From Elusimicrobiota bacterium (GTDB taxonomy: Bacteria; Elusimicrobiota; Elusimicrobia; UBA1565; UBA9628): a DNA stretch of 64,000 nucleotides. The notes beneath the pieces were generated by a model. It was not told the DNA's origin, searched no databases, and saw nothing but the letters and a program-made list of their open reading frames with translations. Below, one piece after another: positions 50,792 through 59,618 of this stretch. The translations under genes and the position numbers were made by a program. The stretch lies in NCBI GenBank assembly GCA_027451985.1, contig DAIDHS010000002.1, positions 27,231-91,230 on the forward strand, given 5' to 3'. Numbering within the stretch: the first letter of the stretch is position 1; each line of letters starts with the position of its first letter.

Positions 50792-52152
50792 CCTTCTCCG
50801 CCTCCGCGTTCATCGAGCCAATTTACCTGCTGGCCTGCGTCTCCTTTATCCTGGCTCTCAAACGGATGAGCCGCCCGCAAACCGCGGCCAGCGGAATGGT
50901 CTTCGCCGGTTTGGCAATGGCGGCCGCCATTGCCGTCACCTGCGCCATTCCGGGCATGGAAAATTTCTCGCTCATGGGCGTCGCCATACTGCTGGGCGGC
51001 GGCGCGGCCTACTACGCGGCAAAAAAAGTCGCCATGACCGGAATGCCTCAAATGGTCGCCATCTACAACGGCATGGGCGGCGGCGCGGCCGGCGCTATCG
51101 GAGCGCTGGAACTTCTGCGCGGCGCCTCCGGCGTCTCGGCCGCGTTTTCCGCTCTGGGCGGCATCATCGGCGCCGTTTCCATCACCGGCAGCGTCATCGC
51201 GTTCCTTAAACTGCAAGGCTGGATGCGGGAAAGGCCCATCGTCTATCCGTTGCAGAAAGCCTCCAACCTTGTTCTGCTGGCAGTGGCCGTCGTCGCCGGC
51301 GCCTTGTGCGTTTTCCGGCCCTCTCACGAGATTCTAGCCGCCTTCTTCATCCTTTCCGCCGCTTTCGGATTCCTAATGACTATTCCCATCGGCGGCGCGG
51401 ACATGCCCGTGGTCATTTCCTTATATAATGCGCTCACCGGTGTAGCCGTCGCCATGGATGGCTTTGCGATCGGGAATTTCGCCATGATGGTGGCCGGCAC
51501 CTTGGTGGGCGCGGCCGGATCTTTGCTGACTCTCCTCATGGCCAAGGCCATGAACCGATCAATTCCCAGCATTCTTTTCGGCGCCTTCGGCGCAATCGAA
51601 CAGGAGGGCGGCGACATCGCGGGGAGCCTCAAGGCCATCGAGGCATCCGACGCGGCCCTGATGCTGGGCTACGCCGCGAAAGTCATCGTCGTGCCCGGCT
51701 ACGGTCTGGCCGTGGCCCAGGCCCAGCAGAAGGTCAAGGAGCTCATGGACTCGCTAGAGTCCAAGGGCGTCGCGGTCAAATTCGGCATCCATCCCGTGGC
51801 TGGGCGCATGCCGGGACACATGGACGTCCTTTTAGCCGAGGCGAAGGTCCCCTACGATCGCCTTTTCGATCGAGATGAGATCAACGCGGAGTTTTCCAGC
51901 GCCGACGTGGCCCTGGTCATCGGCGCCAACGACGTCGTCAATCCCTCGGCACACCGCACCGGAAGCCCGCTCTACGGCATGCCCATCCTAGACGCCGAGC
52001 AGGCCAAGAACGTGATCGTTTTGAAGCGCGGCAAAGGCAAAGGTTTCGCTGGCATCGAAAACGAGCTCTTCTATAAGGACAATACCCGGATGCTCTATGG
52101 CGACGCTCAGGAAAGCGTCTCCAAGCTCATCCAAGCCCTCAAAGACATTTAG
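50788..52152 (+). CDS. pntB: transhydrogenase subunit beta
   Basis: A 454-residue protein: nine or so membrane helices (GMPQMVAIYNGMGGGAAGAI is the channel motif), then a soluble NADP(H)-binding domain with VIVVPGYGLAVAQAQQKVKE, GRMPGHMDVLLAEAKVPYD and VIGANDVVNPSAHRTGSPLYG, all family signatures. It transfers hydride from NADH to NADP+ using the proton gradient and so supplies NADPH. Full length, no defect. Confidence 0.97.
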   Translation: MTFSASAFIEPIYLLACVSFILALKRMSRPQTAASGMVFAGLAMAAAIAVTCAIPGMENFSLMGVAILLGGGAAYYAAKKVAMTGMPQMVAIYNGMGGGAAGAIGALELLRGASGVSAAFSALGGIIGAVSITGSVIAFLKLQGWMRERPIVYPLQKASNLVLLAVAVVAGALCVFRPSHEILAAFFILSAAFGFLMTIPIGGADMPVVISLYNALTGVAVAMDGFAIGNFAMMVAGTLVGAAGSLLTLLMAKAMNRSIPSILFGAFGAIEQEGGDIAGSLKAIEASDAALMLGYAAKVIVVPGYGLAVAQAQQKVKELMDSLESKGVAVKFGIHPVAGRMPGHMDVLLAEAKVPYDRLFDRDEINAEFSSADVALVIGANDVVNPSAHRTGSPLYGMPILDAEQAKNVIVLKRGKGKGFAGIENELFYKDNTRMLYGDAQESVSKLIQALKDI

Positions 52153-52253
52153 CCGCATCCCATCCGTCAAAAAAACCGCAGATATCAAGCCTCGCTCCTC
52201 AAGTTTTTCAGAGGCCTTGCTTTTTCCAGATATTGGGGTCAAACTTCATTGGA

Positions 52254-55200
52254 ATGTTGCGGAACAAATCGCGCCGATCCGCCGCGTGGCTTGGCTTGCT
52301 CACGCTTCTGTTCCAACTCCCCCTCCGCAGAAGTTCCGCAGACGAAGTCGAGGACGCCCAGATGCAGGCGGCATTCGCGCAGGCGGCGGCCGCCTACCGG
52401 GCCTCCTCCTCCGACCCGTCCACCGCGGCGCAAGCCTTTCAAAGCTTCATCTCCAACTATCCAAGCAGCCCACGGACTGCGGACGCCTACTTCGCGGTCG
52501 GTGAAAGCCTCTTCCAATCGGCTCTCAATGACGCCCGGCAAGAGCAGTCCCCGTTGACCGGCGGACCCGCTTTTGAAAGTCTTCCCGATTCCAGCATCCA
52601 AAGCCTCCACCAGGCGGAAAAGAATTATTCCAAGGCTCTCAAAAAGGCGCCGGACGACGCCCTGCAAGCCAGCGCGGAGTACCGCCTGGGAGAGATCGCC
52701 TACGACCTGCAGGATTGGAAGAAAGCCGGAGAAAGATTCTCGCGCATAACGAGCGACTGGCCTCAAAGCTACGCCGCCCCCCTCGCGTTTTTGGGCTTGG
52801 CCGACGCGGACTTGGCCCAGCAGAATTTTGCGGGAGCGGCCAAGGCCGTCAACGGCATCGCTCAAGCCTCTCCAGACTTCATGAAAAACCAGCAGGTCTC
52901 CTTTGTCCGCGGAATTCTCGCCCTGCATTCGGGGAACTACCCTCAAGCTGAAAAGCTTCTCTCTCAAAACCAAGACCCTAGAGCCCGCTACTATCTGGGC
53001 CGAACCTATCTGCTTTGGAAAAAGCCTCTCTTAGCCGCTAAAATTTTTGAGAACATCGCGCAGAACTCACCGGAAGCGAGCCTGCGCGAGGCCGCAGCAT
53101 TCTACCTTGGAGACTCCTTCTTCGTTTCAGGAGATTACGACGGCGCCATCACGAAGTACCAGGACTTCGTGCAGAAATTCCCTTTTTCGCGCTTTAAGAC
53201 GGCCGCGCTTTACCGCATCGGCGGTGCGGCCTTCGAGAAAGGGGATTACGGGCAGGCGCGGCTTTCTTTCGGTTCGCTCATCTCCCAGGATCCCGGCGGC
53301 TTCTATGCCGCCTACGCGCGTTACTTCATCGGAGAGTCCTACCTCGCCGATGGGGATTTTCGCCAGGCGCTTTTCGCCTATTCCGACCTGTACTCCAGTC
53401 GCGGGAACCTGCTCAAACCAGAGGCGCTCTACCGCCTCGCCTGGGCTGAGCAGTCCTTGGGCGATTTCAGCCGCGCCGCTCAGAGCGGCCAGGACTTCAT
53501 GACCCTCTACTCCACCAATTCCCTGGCCAACAACATGTCCATGATCGAAGCTCAGAGCTTCATTCAGCTCAAGGACTATCCCGACGCTCTCGCGGCCTAC
53601 CAACGCGTGGTGGATTCCGCTCCCGGCACCGACGTCGCCGAGGAGGCTCTGTTCTTGATGCTGAACCTGGAATACGAGCGCGGCGATTACGGCTCCATCG
53701 TCACCTCCTACCAGTACTTGCTCAACCAGCTTCCCCAGTCGAACTCCCCGTGGAGAAGCCTCTCGCGGCTTCTTGTGGCGGAGGCCTACCTACGCCAAGG
53801 CCGTTTGGACGAGGCGCGCGGCCGCTACGCCATGATCGTCAAGGTCTATCCCAACAGTCCCGCCGCGGTCTACGCGCAGGACGGCCTGGCGTGGTGCGAT
53901 GAACTCTCGGGGCAAGAAGCCCAAGCCGTCGCGGATCGTAGAAAACTTCAGGACATGCTCAACTCTTCAACCTCCACGCTCGCCGCGGTCAACAACCTGG
54001 GCATCGCGGACAGCCTCTACGCTCAAAAAGACTACAACGATGCCTCGAATCTATATCAAAGCTTCGCTGCGGCCCATCCCGATTCGCCCGCCCTGCCTGA
54101 GGCTCTTTACCGGGCCGGCATCTCGCTCTATCATCTCGGCTACTACAGCGATGCCGTCAAAAGCTGGCAGAAGCTTCTCAGCCAGGCGCCGAACTCGCCC
54201 GAAGCGAAAAAGGCGTCCTTCAACTTGGCGGACACCTTGTTCCGCGCCCAAAAATATCCGGACGCCCGGACGGCCTACGAGGGCATTCTGACCCGCTGGC
54301 CTTCGGATCCGTCGGCCGGCCTTTGCTACCTGAGGCTGGCCCAAATCGCCTACCAAACGGGGGACGACGCCGGAGCGCTCTCCCAGGTCAAGGCCCTTTT
54401 GACTGGCGCGCCCCAGTCAGGGCAGGTGTCCCAAGCCCTGGATCTGGCCGAGGCGGTCTTCGCACGCAACCCCAAGCAGAGCTTCCAGAGCTTCTACTCC
54501 GAATTTCTCCAAAGCAATCCGCAAAGCCCCGCCGCCGCGGCCGTCGACTTCCGCTTGGCGAGCGACCTTTACGAAGCTAAAAACTACTCGGATGCCGCCA
54601 AGGAATTCGAGAACTTTAGCGTGAACTACACCGATGACCCGCAGCTTCCCAAAGCGCAAATTTTCCTGGGCGAGTGCTACTTCAATCTAGGGCGCTTCGC
54701 CGACGCCGCCTCCGCCTACAAACGCTTCGCGGAGAACTTCCCCCAAGACAAGGACGTTCCTTTAGCGCTATTTAAGGAAGGAAGCTCTTATTACAGCCTG
54801 AAAGATTACCCCCGGGCGGCGGCGGCCTATCAACAGCTTTTATCCTCCTTCCCGGCCACCTCCTACGGAAAATCGGCCCTCTACAACCTAGCGCTGGCCT
54901 ACAAGGACGCGGGAAACGCGGACCGCGCAGAGGAGATCTACGCAGAATACTTGAAGTCGTCGCCGGGCGCGGCGCAAAGCCTACAGGCCCGCTGGGATGT
55001 CTTTTCCCTCGAGCAAAGCCGCAAGGATTATCCCGGAGCGCTCAAGACCCTACGGGAAATTTCCGCCTCCGCCGCGCCGGGAAGCGACGCACTGCTGGAA
55101 TCCTCCTATCAAATCGGCGCGATCGAGAAAAAAACAGGGGATGCCGCCGATGCGCAGAAATCCTGGGAGGCCATGATTCCCATGCGCCCGGCCTCCTCCC

Positions 55201-55397
55201 CATACAGGCTTCAGGCGCTCATCAATCTATCCAAGATTTACGAAAAGGACTCGGATTGGGCCCGAGCCCTGGAAGTGTATGGGGACTTGGCCAAGAACGC
55301 CGATTCTCCGGCCGTGGTGCAAGCCGCCAAGCAGAGAATCGAGCAGATACGCTCCATGAACGGCTCGGCCGCATCGAAACCGGGGACATCGCCATGA
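52254..55397 (+). CDS. large exported TPR-repeat protein
   Basis: A ~1047-residue protein with a signal-like N-terminus (ATG at 52254; a TTG seven codons upstream is possible). It contains about twenty TPR-like repeats (for example YLGDSFFVSGDYDGAITKYQ, YRIGGAAFEKGDYGQARLSF, YRLAWAEQSLGDFSRAAQSG, YNLALAYKDAGNADRAEEIY) of a YbgF/BamD-like kind. Such solenoids mediate protein interactions. Its stop overlaps the start of the FlgD-Ig/OmpA gene (ATGA), pointing to a common complex in the periplasm. Confidence 0.85.
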   Translation: MLRNKSRRSAAWLGLLTLLFQLPLRRSSADEVEDAQMQAAFAQAAAAYRASSSDPSTAAQAFQSFISNYPSSPRTADAYFAVGESLFQSALNDARQEQSPLTGGPAFESLPDSSIQSLHQAEKNYSKALKKAPDDALQASAEYRLGEIAYDLQDWKKAGERFSRITSDWPQSYAAPLAFLGLADADLAQQNFAGAAKAVNGIAQASPDFMKNQQVSFVRGILALHSGNYPQAEKLLSQNQDPRARYYLGRTYLLWKKPLLAAKIFENIAQNSPEASLREAAAFYLGDSFFVSGDYDGAITKYQDFVQKFPFSRFKTAALYRIGGAAFEKGDYGQARLSFGSLISQDPGGFYAAYARYFIGESYLADGDFRQALFAYSDLYSSRGNLLKPEALYRLAWAEQSLGDFSRAAQSGQDFMTLYSTNSLANNMSMIEAQSFIQLKDYPDALAAYQRVVDSAPGTDVAEEALFLMLNLEYERGDYGSIVTSYQYLLNQLPQSNSPWRSLSRLLVAEAYLRQGRLDEARGRYAMIVKVYPNSPAAVYAQDGLAWCDELSGQEAQAVADRRKLQDMLNSSTSTLAAVNNLGIADSLYAQKDYNDASNLYQSFAAAHPDSPALPEALYRAGISLYHLGYYSDAVKSWQKLLSQAPNSPEAKKASFNLADTLFRAQKYPDARTAYEGILTRWPSDPSAGLCYLRLAQIAYQTGDDAGALSQVKALLTGAPQSGQVSQALDLAEAVFARNPKQSFQSFYSEFLQSNPQSPAAAAVDFRLASDLYEAKNYSDAAKEFENFSVNYTDDPQLPKAQIFLGECYFNLGRFADAASAYKRFAENFPQDKDVPLALFKEGSSYYSLKDYPRAAAAYQQLLSSFPATSYGKSALYNLALAYKDAGNADRAEEIYAEYLKSSPGAAQSLQARWDVFSLEQSRKDYPGALKTLREISASAAPGSDALLESSYQIGAIEKKTGDAADAQKSWEAMIPMRPASSPYRLQALINLSKIYEKDSDWARALEVYGDLAKNADSPAVVQAAKQRIEQIRSMNGSAASKPGTSP

Positions 55398-58300
55398 AAA
55401 AGCTTCTCGCCGCAGCGCTTGCACTCCTGATGACCGCCGCGCCCGCTTCGGCGGCGGCCCAATCCGGCGGGCCGCCGGCCGCCAAAGCAGCCCCGGACGC
55501 CGTCTATTTTTCACCCAACGGCGACGGCATCCTCGACACCGCTATTTTCCATTTAGCCGTCTCGGCCCCGCAGAACGTCTCGCAATGGAGCTTCACCATC
55601 ACCGACGCCCTAGGCCAGGAGATTAAAAGATTCTCCGGCCAAGGCGCCCCGCCCGCAGTTCTGGAATGGGCCGGCAAGGACGAGAACAACGAGGTCATCG
55701 CCGACGGCATTTATTTCTACACCTTGAGCGTCACGACGCTGGCCGGAGAAAAGGTCGTGATGCCGGCCAAGCAGGTCATCTGCAGTCGGCAGCCGCCTTT
55801 CGCCCAAATACGGGTGGATCCGGACGTTTTCTCCCCGGAAGAAGGCAGCTCCAAGCCCATCGCGCATTTTAATCTCCAGGCCAGCGATCCATATGGCATG
55901 AACAGCTGGCTATTGCGCATAACGGGGGGCTCCGCCATTAAATCCTTTTTTGGAAAGGGTATGCCGCCGTCCGAAATAGACTGGCACGGCCTCACCGACA
56001 CCGGCGATCCGGCACCCAACGGCCAATACGCCTTCACCTTGGCCGTGCGGGACATGGCAGGCAACACGACGGTCACTTCGCCGCAAACGGTGACGATAGA
56101 TCGGACCGAACCGACCATGCAAATCGCGGCTACCCCAGCTATTTTTTCTCCCGGAGGCAACGGAACGAGCGCCTCAGTGAATTTTGACATCCAGCCTCCT
56201 GCGGGCCACAAAGTCATCGAAAACTGGAGGCTCACAATCAAAAACAAAGACGGGAAGACCGTCCGGACTTTCTCCGGCATGGGAGAACCGCCGCCGCAAA
56301 TCCCTTGGGACGGCAGCGGCGCGGACGGAAAAATTCTTCCGGACGGCGTTTACACCTACGCGCTCCTGAGTGCGGATCAAGCCGGCAACAGCGCGCTGAC
56401 CATCCCCAAGACCGTCATCATCGACACCAAGCCGCCTCAGATATCGGTTTCCTTGGCGCCCTGGCTGATTTCCCCCAACGGCGACGGCTTCAACGACAGC
56501 GGCATCTTCGCCATCTCGGCGAAGGATGAAAACGGAGTGGCCAGCTATGCTCTTGAAATTCGGGACGACGCCGGGAATTTGAAGCGCGCTTTCCGGGGCA
56601 CGGGTTCTCCCCCGCAGCAAATCGAGTGGGCCGGCCAGGACGACTCCGGCAACCAGCTTCCGGACGCCAAGTACACCTACACGTTGACCGCCGTCGATCA
56701 AGCGGGCAACAAATCCGTCAGCGCCCCGCAAACTGCGCAAATCGACACCACCCCCCCCGTCGTACAAATCGCCGTCGCTCCCACTCTCATCTCCCCCAGC
56801 GGCGACCAAAAGAAGGCGATGTTTCAGATCGGCGAGCAAGACGCCTCTTCCGTGGATTCCTGGGCGCTGACCATCAGCGACTCAAAGGGCAAGGTCGTGC
56901 GGAAGTTCTCGGGCCGAGGCGCTTTAAACGGCGAGTTGGATTGGGACGGCACCTCGGATTCCGGCGCGCTTGTTCCGGACGGCGAATATTCCTGCGTCTT
57001 CTGGACTCAGGACGTGGCTCACAACGCCGTGACGCTTTCGCCAAAAACGGTCACTGTCGGAGCCGGGCTGCCGCAGATTTCCGCCCAGTCGAATTTGCCC
57101 GACTTTTCTCCAAACGCCGACGGGATCATGGACGCCGTTTCCTTCGCCCTCAGCGCGCAGTCCTTCAATAAAATCGCGCGCTGGACTCTCGACATCGTCG
57201 ACGCCAGCGACGTCCGCGTCCGCGAGTTCTCCGGCCCGGGCCAGCCTCCGGCAAGCCTGACCTGGAGCGGCGAACGGGACGACAAGAGTCCGGCGTCGGA
57301 CGGAGTTTACCGGTACGTTTTCAGCGTCGTCGACATGGCCGGCAACCGCAATTCCACCGCCCCAAAGGAACTCCAAATCGACACGACGCCACCTGAGATC
57401 AGCGCCAAGGTCTCGCCGACCTTATTCGCACCCAAGGGCACGGTCAACAAGGCGGTTTTCACCTTCTCCTATCGCGACGCGAGCCCGACGGGGGACTGGG
57501 CTCTTGACATCAAGAACGACAAAGGGCGCGTCGTCCGAGCGTTCTCGGGCAGGGGCTCCCTCCCCGCCGAGCTGACCTGGCACGGGAAGGATTCCGGCGG
57601 CAAAATCGTGCCGGACGGCTCCTACACCTATAATTTGAGCGTGGCGGATTCAGTCGGGAACAAGTCCGTCCTGCCCGATCAAATCGTGCGCGTCGTGGAC
57701 ACTCCGCCGCAGCTCACTCTTTCCGTCCAGCCTGCGATTTTCGCGCCTAACGCCGACACGTCCAACGACCGTGCGTTTTTCAGCGACACGGCCCGCTCTG
57801 CGGCCAACATCGCCTCTTGGAAGCTCTCCATCGCGGACGCCGACAAGAGCGCGGCATGGAATATTTCCGGGCAGGGCTATCCCCCGGAACAAATCATTTG
57901 GGACGGTCTCAACGGAAAGCATGCGCCTTTCCCGGACGGGAAATATTACGCAGCGCTTGCGGCGACCGACGAAGTCGGAAACGAAGGCCGGAGTCCCGAG
58001 GTCTCGGTCATAATCAACAGCGCCAAACCGCAGCTGCTGGTCTCCGCCGAGGAAGAGACGGTCCCCAGTCTCATGCCTGAAATCCAGACCGAAGAGACCT
58101 CCCGCGGCATCGTCATTCCGCTTGCCGCGGAGGTTCTTTTCGAAACCGGTAAGGCGCAGATTAAGCCTGAGGCCTATGCGACTTTAGACGAGGCCGCCGC
58201 AGTGCTCAGGAAATACGCCGGCCGGCGTATCCTCATCGAAGGCTACACTGACAACGTGCCCATTCATAATCAGCAGTTTTCCTCCAACCTCGGCCTATCG

Positions 58301-58513
58301 CGCGCCCGGGCGAAAGCCGTGCTCGACTACTTCGTGGACAAGTCCCACTTGGACGGCTCTCGCATGTCCGCGGCGGGCTACGGGGACGCGCATCCCGTGG
58401 CTTCCAACGGGACCGCGATGGGACGCCAGCAGAACCGACGGGTGGAGATCATCATCGCCAAAGGAAAGGCGGCGGACGCTGAGGCGCCAGGAGCGGCTGA
58501 CGATGCTCACTAA
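55394..58513 (+). CDS. FlgD-Ig repeat protein with C-terminal OmpA peptidoglycan-binding domain
   Basis: A 1039-residue exported protein; the ATG at 55394 overlaps the TPR gene's stop and gives a signal peptide (KKLLAAALALLMTAAPASA). The middle has about eight FlgD-Ig-type modules (~30-880), each with an aromatic-W-x-G / DGxY pair (LEWAGKDENNEVIADGIYF, IPWDGSGADGKILPDGVYT, LDWDGTSDSGALVPDGEYS), mostly opened by a segment like FSPNGDG. The C-terminal domain (904-1020) is OmpA-like: VLFETGKAQIKPEA, GYTDNVPIHN, LSRARAKAVLDYF, NRRVEI. It thus links a long Ig-like rod to the cell wall. Confidence 0.88.
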   Translation: MKKLLAAALALLMTAAPASAAAQSGGPPAAKAAPDAVYFSPNGDGILDTAIFHLAVSAPQNVSQWSFTITDALGQEIKRFSGQGAPPAVLEWAGKDENNEVIADGIYFYTLSVTTLAGEKVVMPAKQVICSRQPPFAQIRVDPDVFSPEEGSSKPIAHFNLQASDPYGMNSWLLRITGGSAIKSFFGKGMPPSEIDWHGLTDTGDPAPNGQYAFTLAVRDMAGNTTVTSPQTVTIDRTEPTMQIAATPAIFSPGGNGTSASVNFDIQPPAGHKVIENWRLTIKNKDGKTVRTFSGMGEPPPQIPWDGSGADGKILPDGVYTYALLSADQAGNSALTIPKTVIIDTKPPQISVSLAPWLISPNGDGFNDSGIFAISAKDENGVASYALEIRDDAGNLKRAFRGTGSPPQQIEWAGQDDSGNQLPDAKYTYTLTAVDQAGNKSVSAPQTAQIDTTPPVVQIAVAPTLISPSGDQKKAMFQIGEQDASSVDSWALTISDSKGKVVRKFSGRGALNGELDWDGTSDSGALVPDGEYSCVFWTQDVAHNAVTLSPKTVTVGAGLPQISAQSNLPDFSPNADGIMDAVSFALSAQSFNKIARWTLDIVDASDVRVREFSGPGQPPASLTWSGERDDKSPASDGVYRYVFSVVDMAGNRNSTAPKELQIDTTPPEISAKVSPTLFAPKGTVNKAVFTFSYRDASPTGDWALDIKNDKGRVVRAFSGRGSLPAELTWHGKDSGGKIVPDGSYTYNLSVADSVGNKSVLPDQIVRVVDTPPQLTLSVQPAIFAPNADTSNDRAFFSDTARSAANIASWKLSIADADKSAAWNISGQGYPPEQIIWDGLNGKHAPFPDGKYYAALAATDEVGNEGRSPEVSVIINSAKPQLLVSAEEETVPSLMPEIQTEETSRGIVIPLAAEVLFETGKAQIKPEAYATLDEAAAVLRKYAGRRILIEGYTDNVPIHNQQFSSNLGLSRARAKAVLDYFVDKSHLDGSRMSAAGYGDAHPVASNGTAMGRQQNRRVEIIIAKGKAADAEAPGAADDAH

Positions 58514-59459
58514 ACAAAGGGTGGGACAACGCAAATTTCTGGCGGCCGCTTTTCTGCTAGCTTGGACCGTCGTCCCCGCCCGCGCGCAAAGCGCCGGCCT
58601 CGCCCCCGGGGTCAGCGCGTCCAGCGGAGTACTTCAAAATGTGGTCATCAAGGGAAACGAGCAGCAAAAACCAAGCCTCGCAAAGCCTCCCCTGAAGCTC
58701 AAGCCCGATCCCTATGCGGCCATCCAGAAATCCCTGAAACCAGACGATTCACTTCTCCTGACCGACTCGCCGCGAATCCAAGGCTGGAGCCAGGCGCGGC
58801 CCGGTCTGCTTCACAGCCAGGGCCTCATCGCGCCGTGGAACGACGCCCTTAAGCAGCTGCCCGCCATCGTGATTCCCGCGCGCGCGGACTTAGCCGCGAC
58901 CATCGCGCAATCCGGCGCGGACCGCAAGGGCCGGGGCTGGTCCTGGAGCCTCGACGTCGTCGACGAGCAGGGCAAAGCCATCCGCAGCTTCGGCGGCAGC
59001 GGCATGCCTCCGAATAACCTCGTCTGGAAGGGGCAAAACTCGGACGGCTCCTGGATTAAGGCGGGCCAGTCTTATTCGCTTCTTTATCACTGGAGCAACG
59101 GGACGAAAATTCTTACGGCCGTGGGAAGGACGCTTGAGTTTCCCGGGATCGTCCATCCCAGCGCGAACGGCTATTCCGTGAGCCTGGATTTCTCCCGGCT
59201 TTTTGGGAATCAAGGACAAAACGACTCCCTCAGCGATTCCGGCAAAGCGCTGTTACGCGCCGCCTCGGACTGGTTCAGGCGCACAAGCTACGGGAAAAGC
59301 ATCTTTATTTCTCTTTTGGGCGCGGACGCCGCGCAGACCCGAGCGATCCAAACCGGGCTCGCCTCGGATCTTTCCCTGCCGCCAAACGCCATCACGCTCC
59401 AATCCGCCCCCTCTTCCGGCGCCGGACCAAGTGCCACGATCCGCTTCGGGGGAAGCTGA
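58503..59459 (+). CDS. exported protein with a single FlgD-Ig-like module
   Basis: A 318-residue protein with a signal peptide (FLAAAFLLAWTVVPARA). Residues ~140-205 carry one module like those of its neighbour (WSWSLDVVDEQGKAIRSFGG ... VWKGQNSDGSWIKAGQSYSL). The last ~90 residues have an OmpA-like pattern (SGKALLRAASDWFRRTSYGK), with the YTD-type motif absent, so peptidoglycan binding is doubtful. The start lies 11 bases inside the preceding gene, showing coupling. Family uncertain. Confidence 0.65.
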   Translation: MLTKQRVGQRKFLAAAFLLAWTVVPARAQSAGLAPGVSASSGVLQNVVIKGNEQQKPSLAKPPLKLKPDPYAAIQKSLKPDDSLLLTDSPRIQGWSQARPGLLHSQGLIAPWNDALKQLPAIVIPARADLAATIAQSGADRKGRGWSWSLDVVDEQGKAIRSFGGSGMPPNNLVWKGQNSDGSWIKAGQSYSLLYHWSNGTKILTAVGRTLEFPGIVHPSANGYSVSLDFSRLFGNQGQNDSLSDSGKALLRAASDWFRRTSYGKSIFISLLGADAAQTRAIQTGLASDLSLPPNAITLQSAPSSGAGPSATIRFGGS

Positions 59460-59481
59460 CCGACGAGAAAAGATCCGAACC

Positions 59482-59510
59482 GTGAAATTCCCTCGCGAGT
59501 TCGCTATAAT
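59482..59510 (+). promoter_or_regulatory. promoter of tRNA-Ser
   Basis: GTGAAA (59482-59487), 17-bp spacer, TATAAT (59505-59510). The predicted start lies just before the tRNA at 59520. Confidence 0.6.
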
Positions 59511-59519
59511 CCAAGCACT

Positions 59520-59606
59520 GGAAAGGTGCGTGAGTGGTTGAAACGGCACGCCTGGAAAGCGTGTAGGGTGTAACAGCCCTCGGGGGTTCGAATCCCCCCC
59601 TTTCCG
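59520..59606 (+). tRNA. tRNA-Ser (anticodon GGA)
   Basis: An 87-base class II tRNA. Acceptor stem GGAAAGG pairs with CCTTTCC (59599-59605), discriminator G at 59606. The anticodon stem CACGC/GCGTG holds loop CTGGAAA (anticodon GGA, reading UCC and UCU). A long variable arm follows (TAGGGTGTAACAGCCCT), as serine tRNAs require, then a T arm GGGGG-TTCGAAT-CCCCC. The CCA end is not encoded. The next gene starts 13 bases later. Confidence 0.97.
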
Positions 59607-59618
59607 CGGTTCTCCACC

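Noticed and set aside
52153..52253. Possible terminator between pntB and the TPR gene
   Set aside because: Only a 5-bp GCCTC/GAGGC stem with a long loop precedes a short T-run; I see nothing else in this gap.
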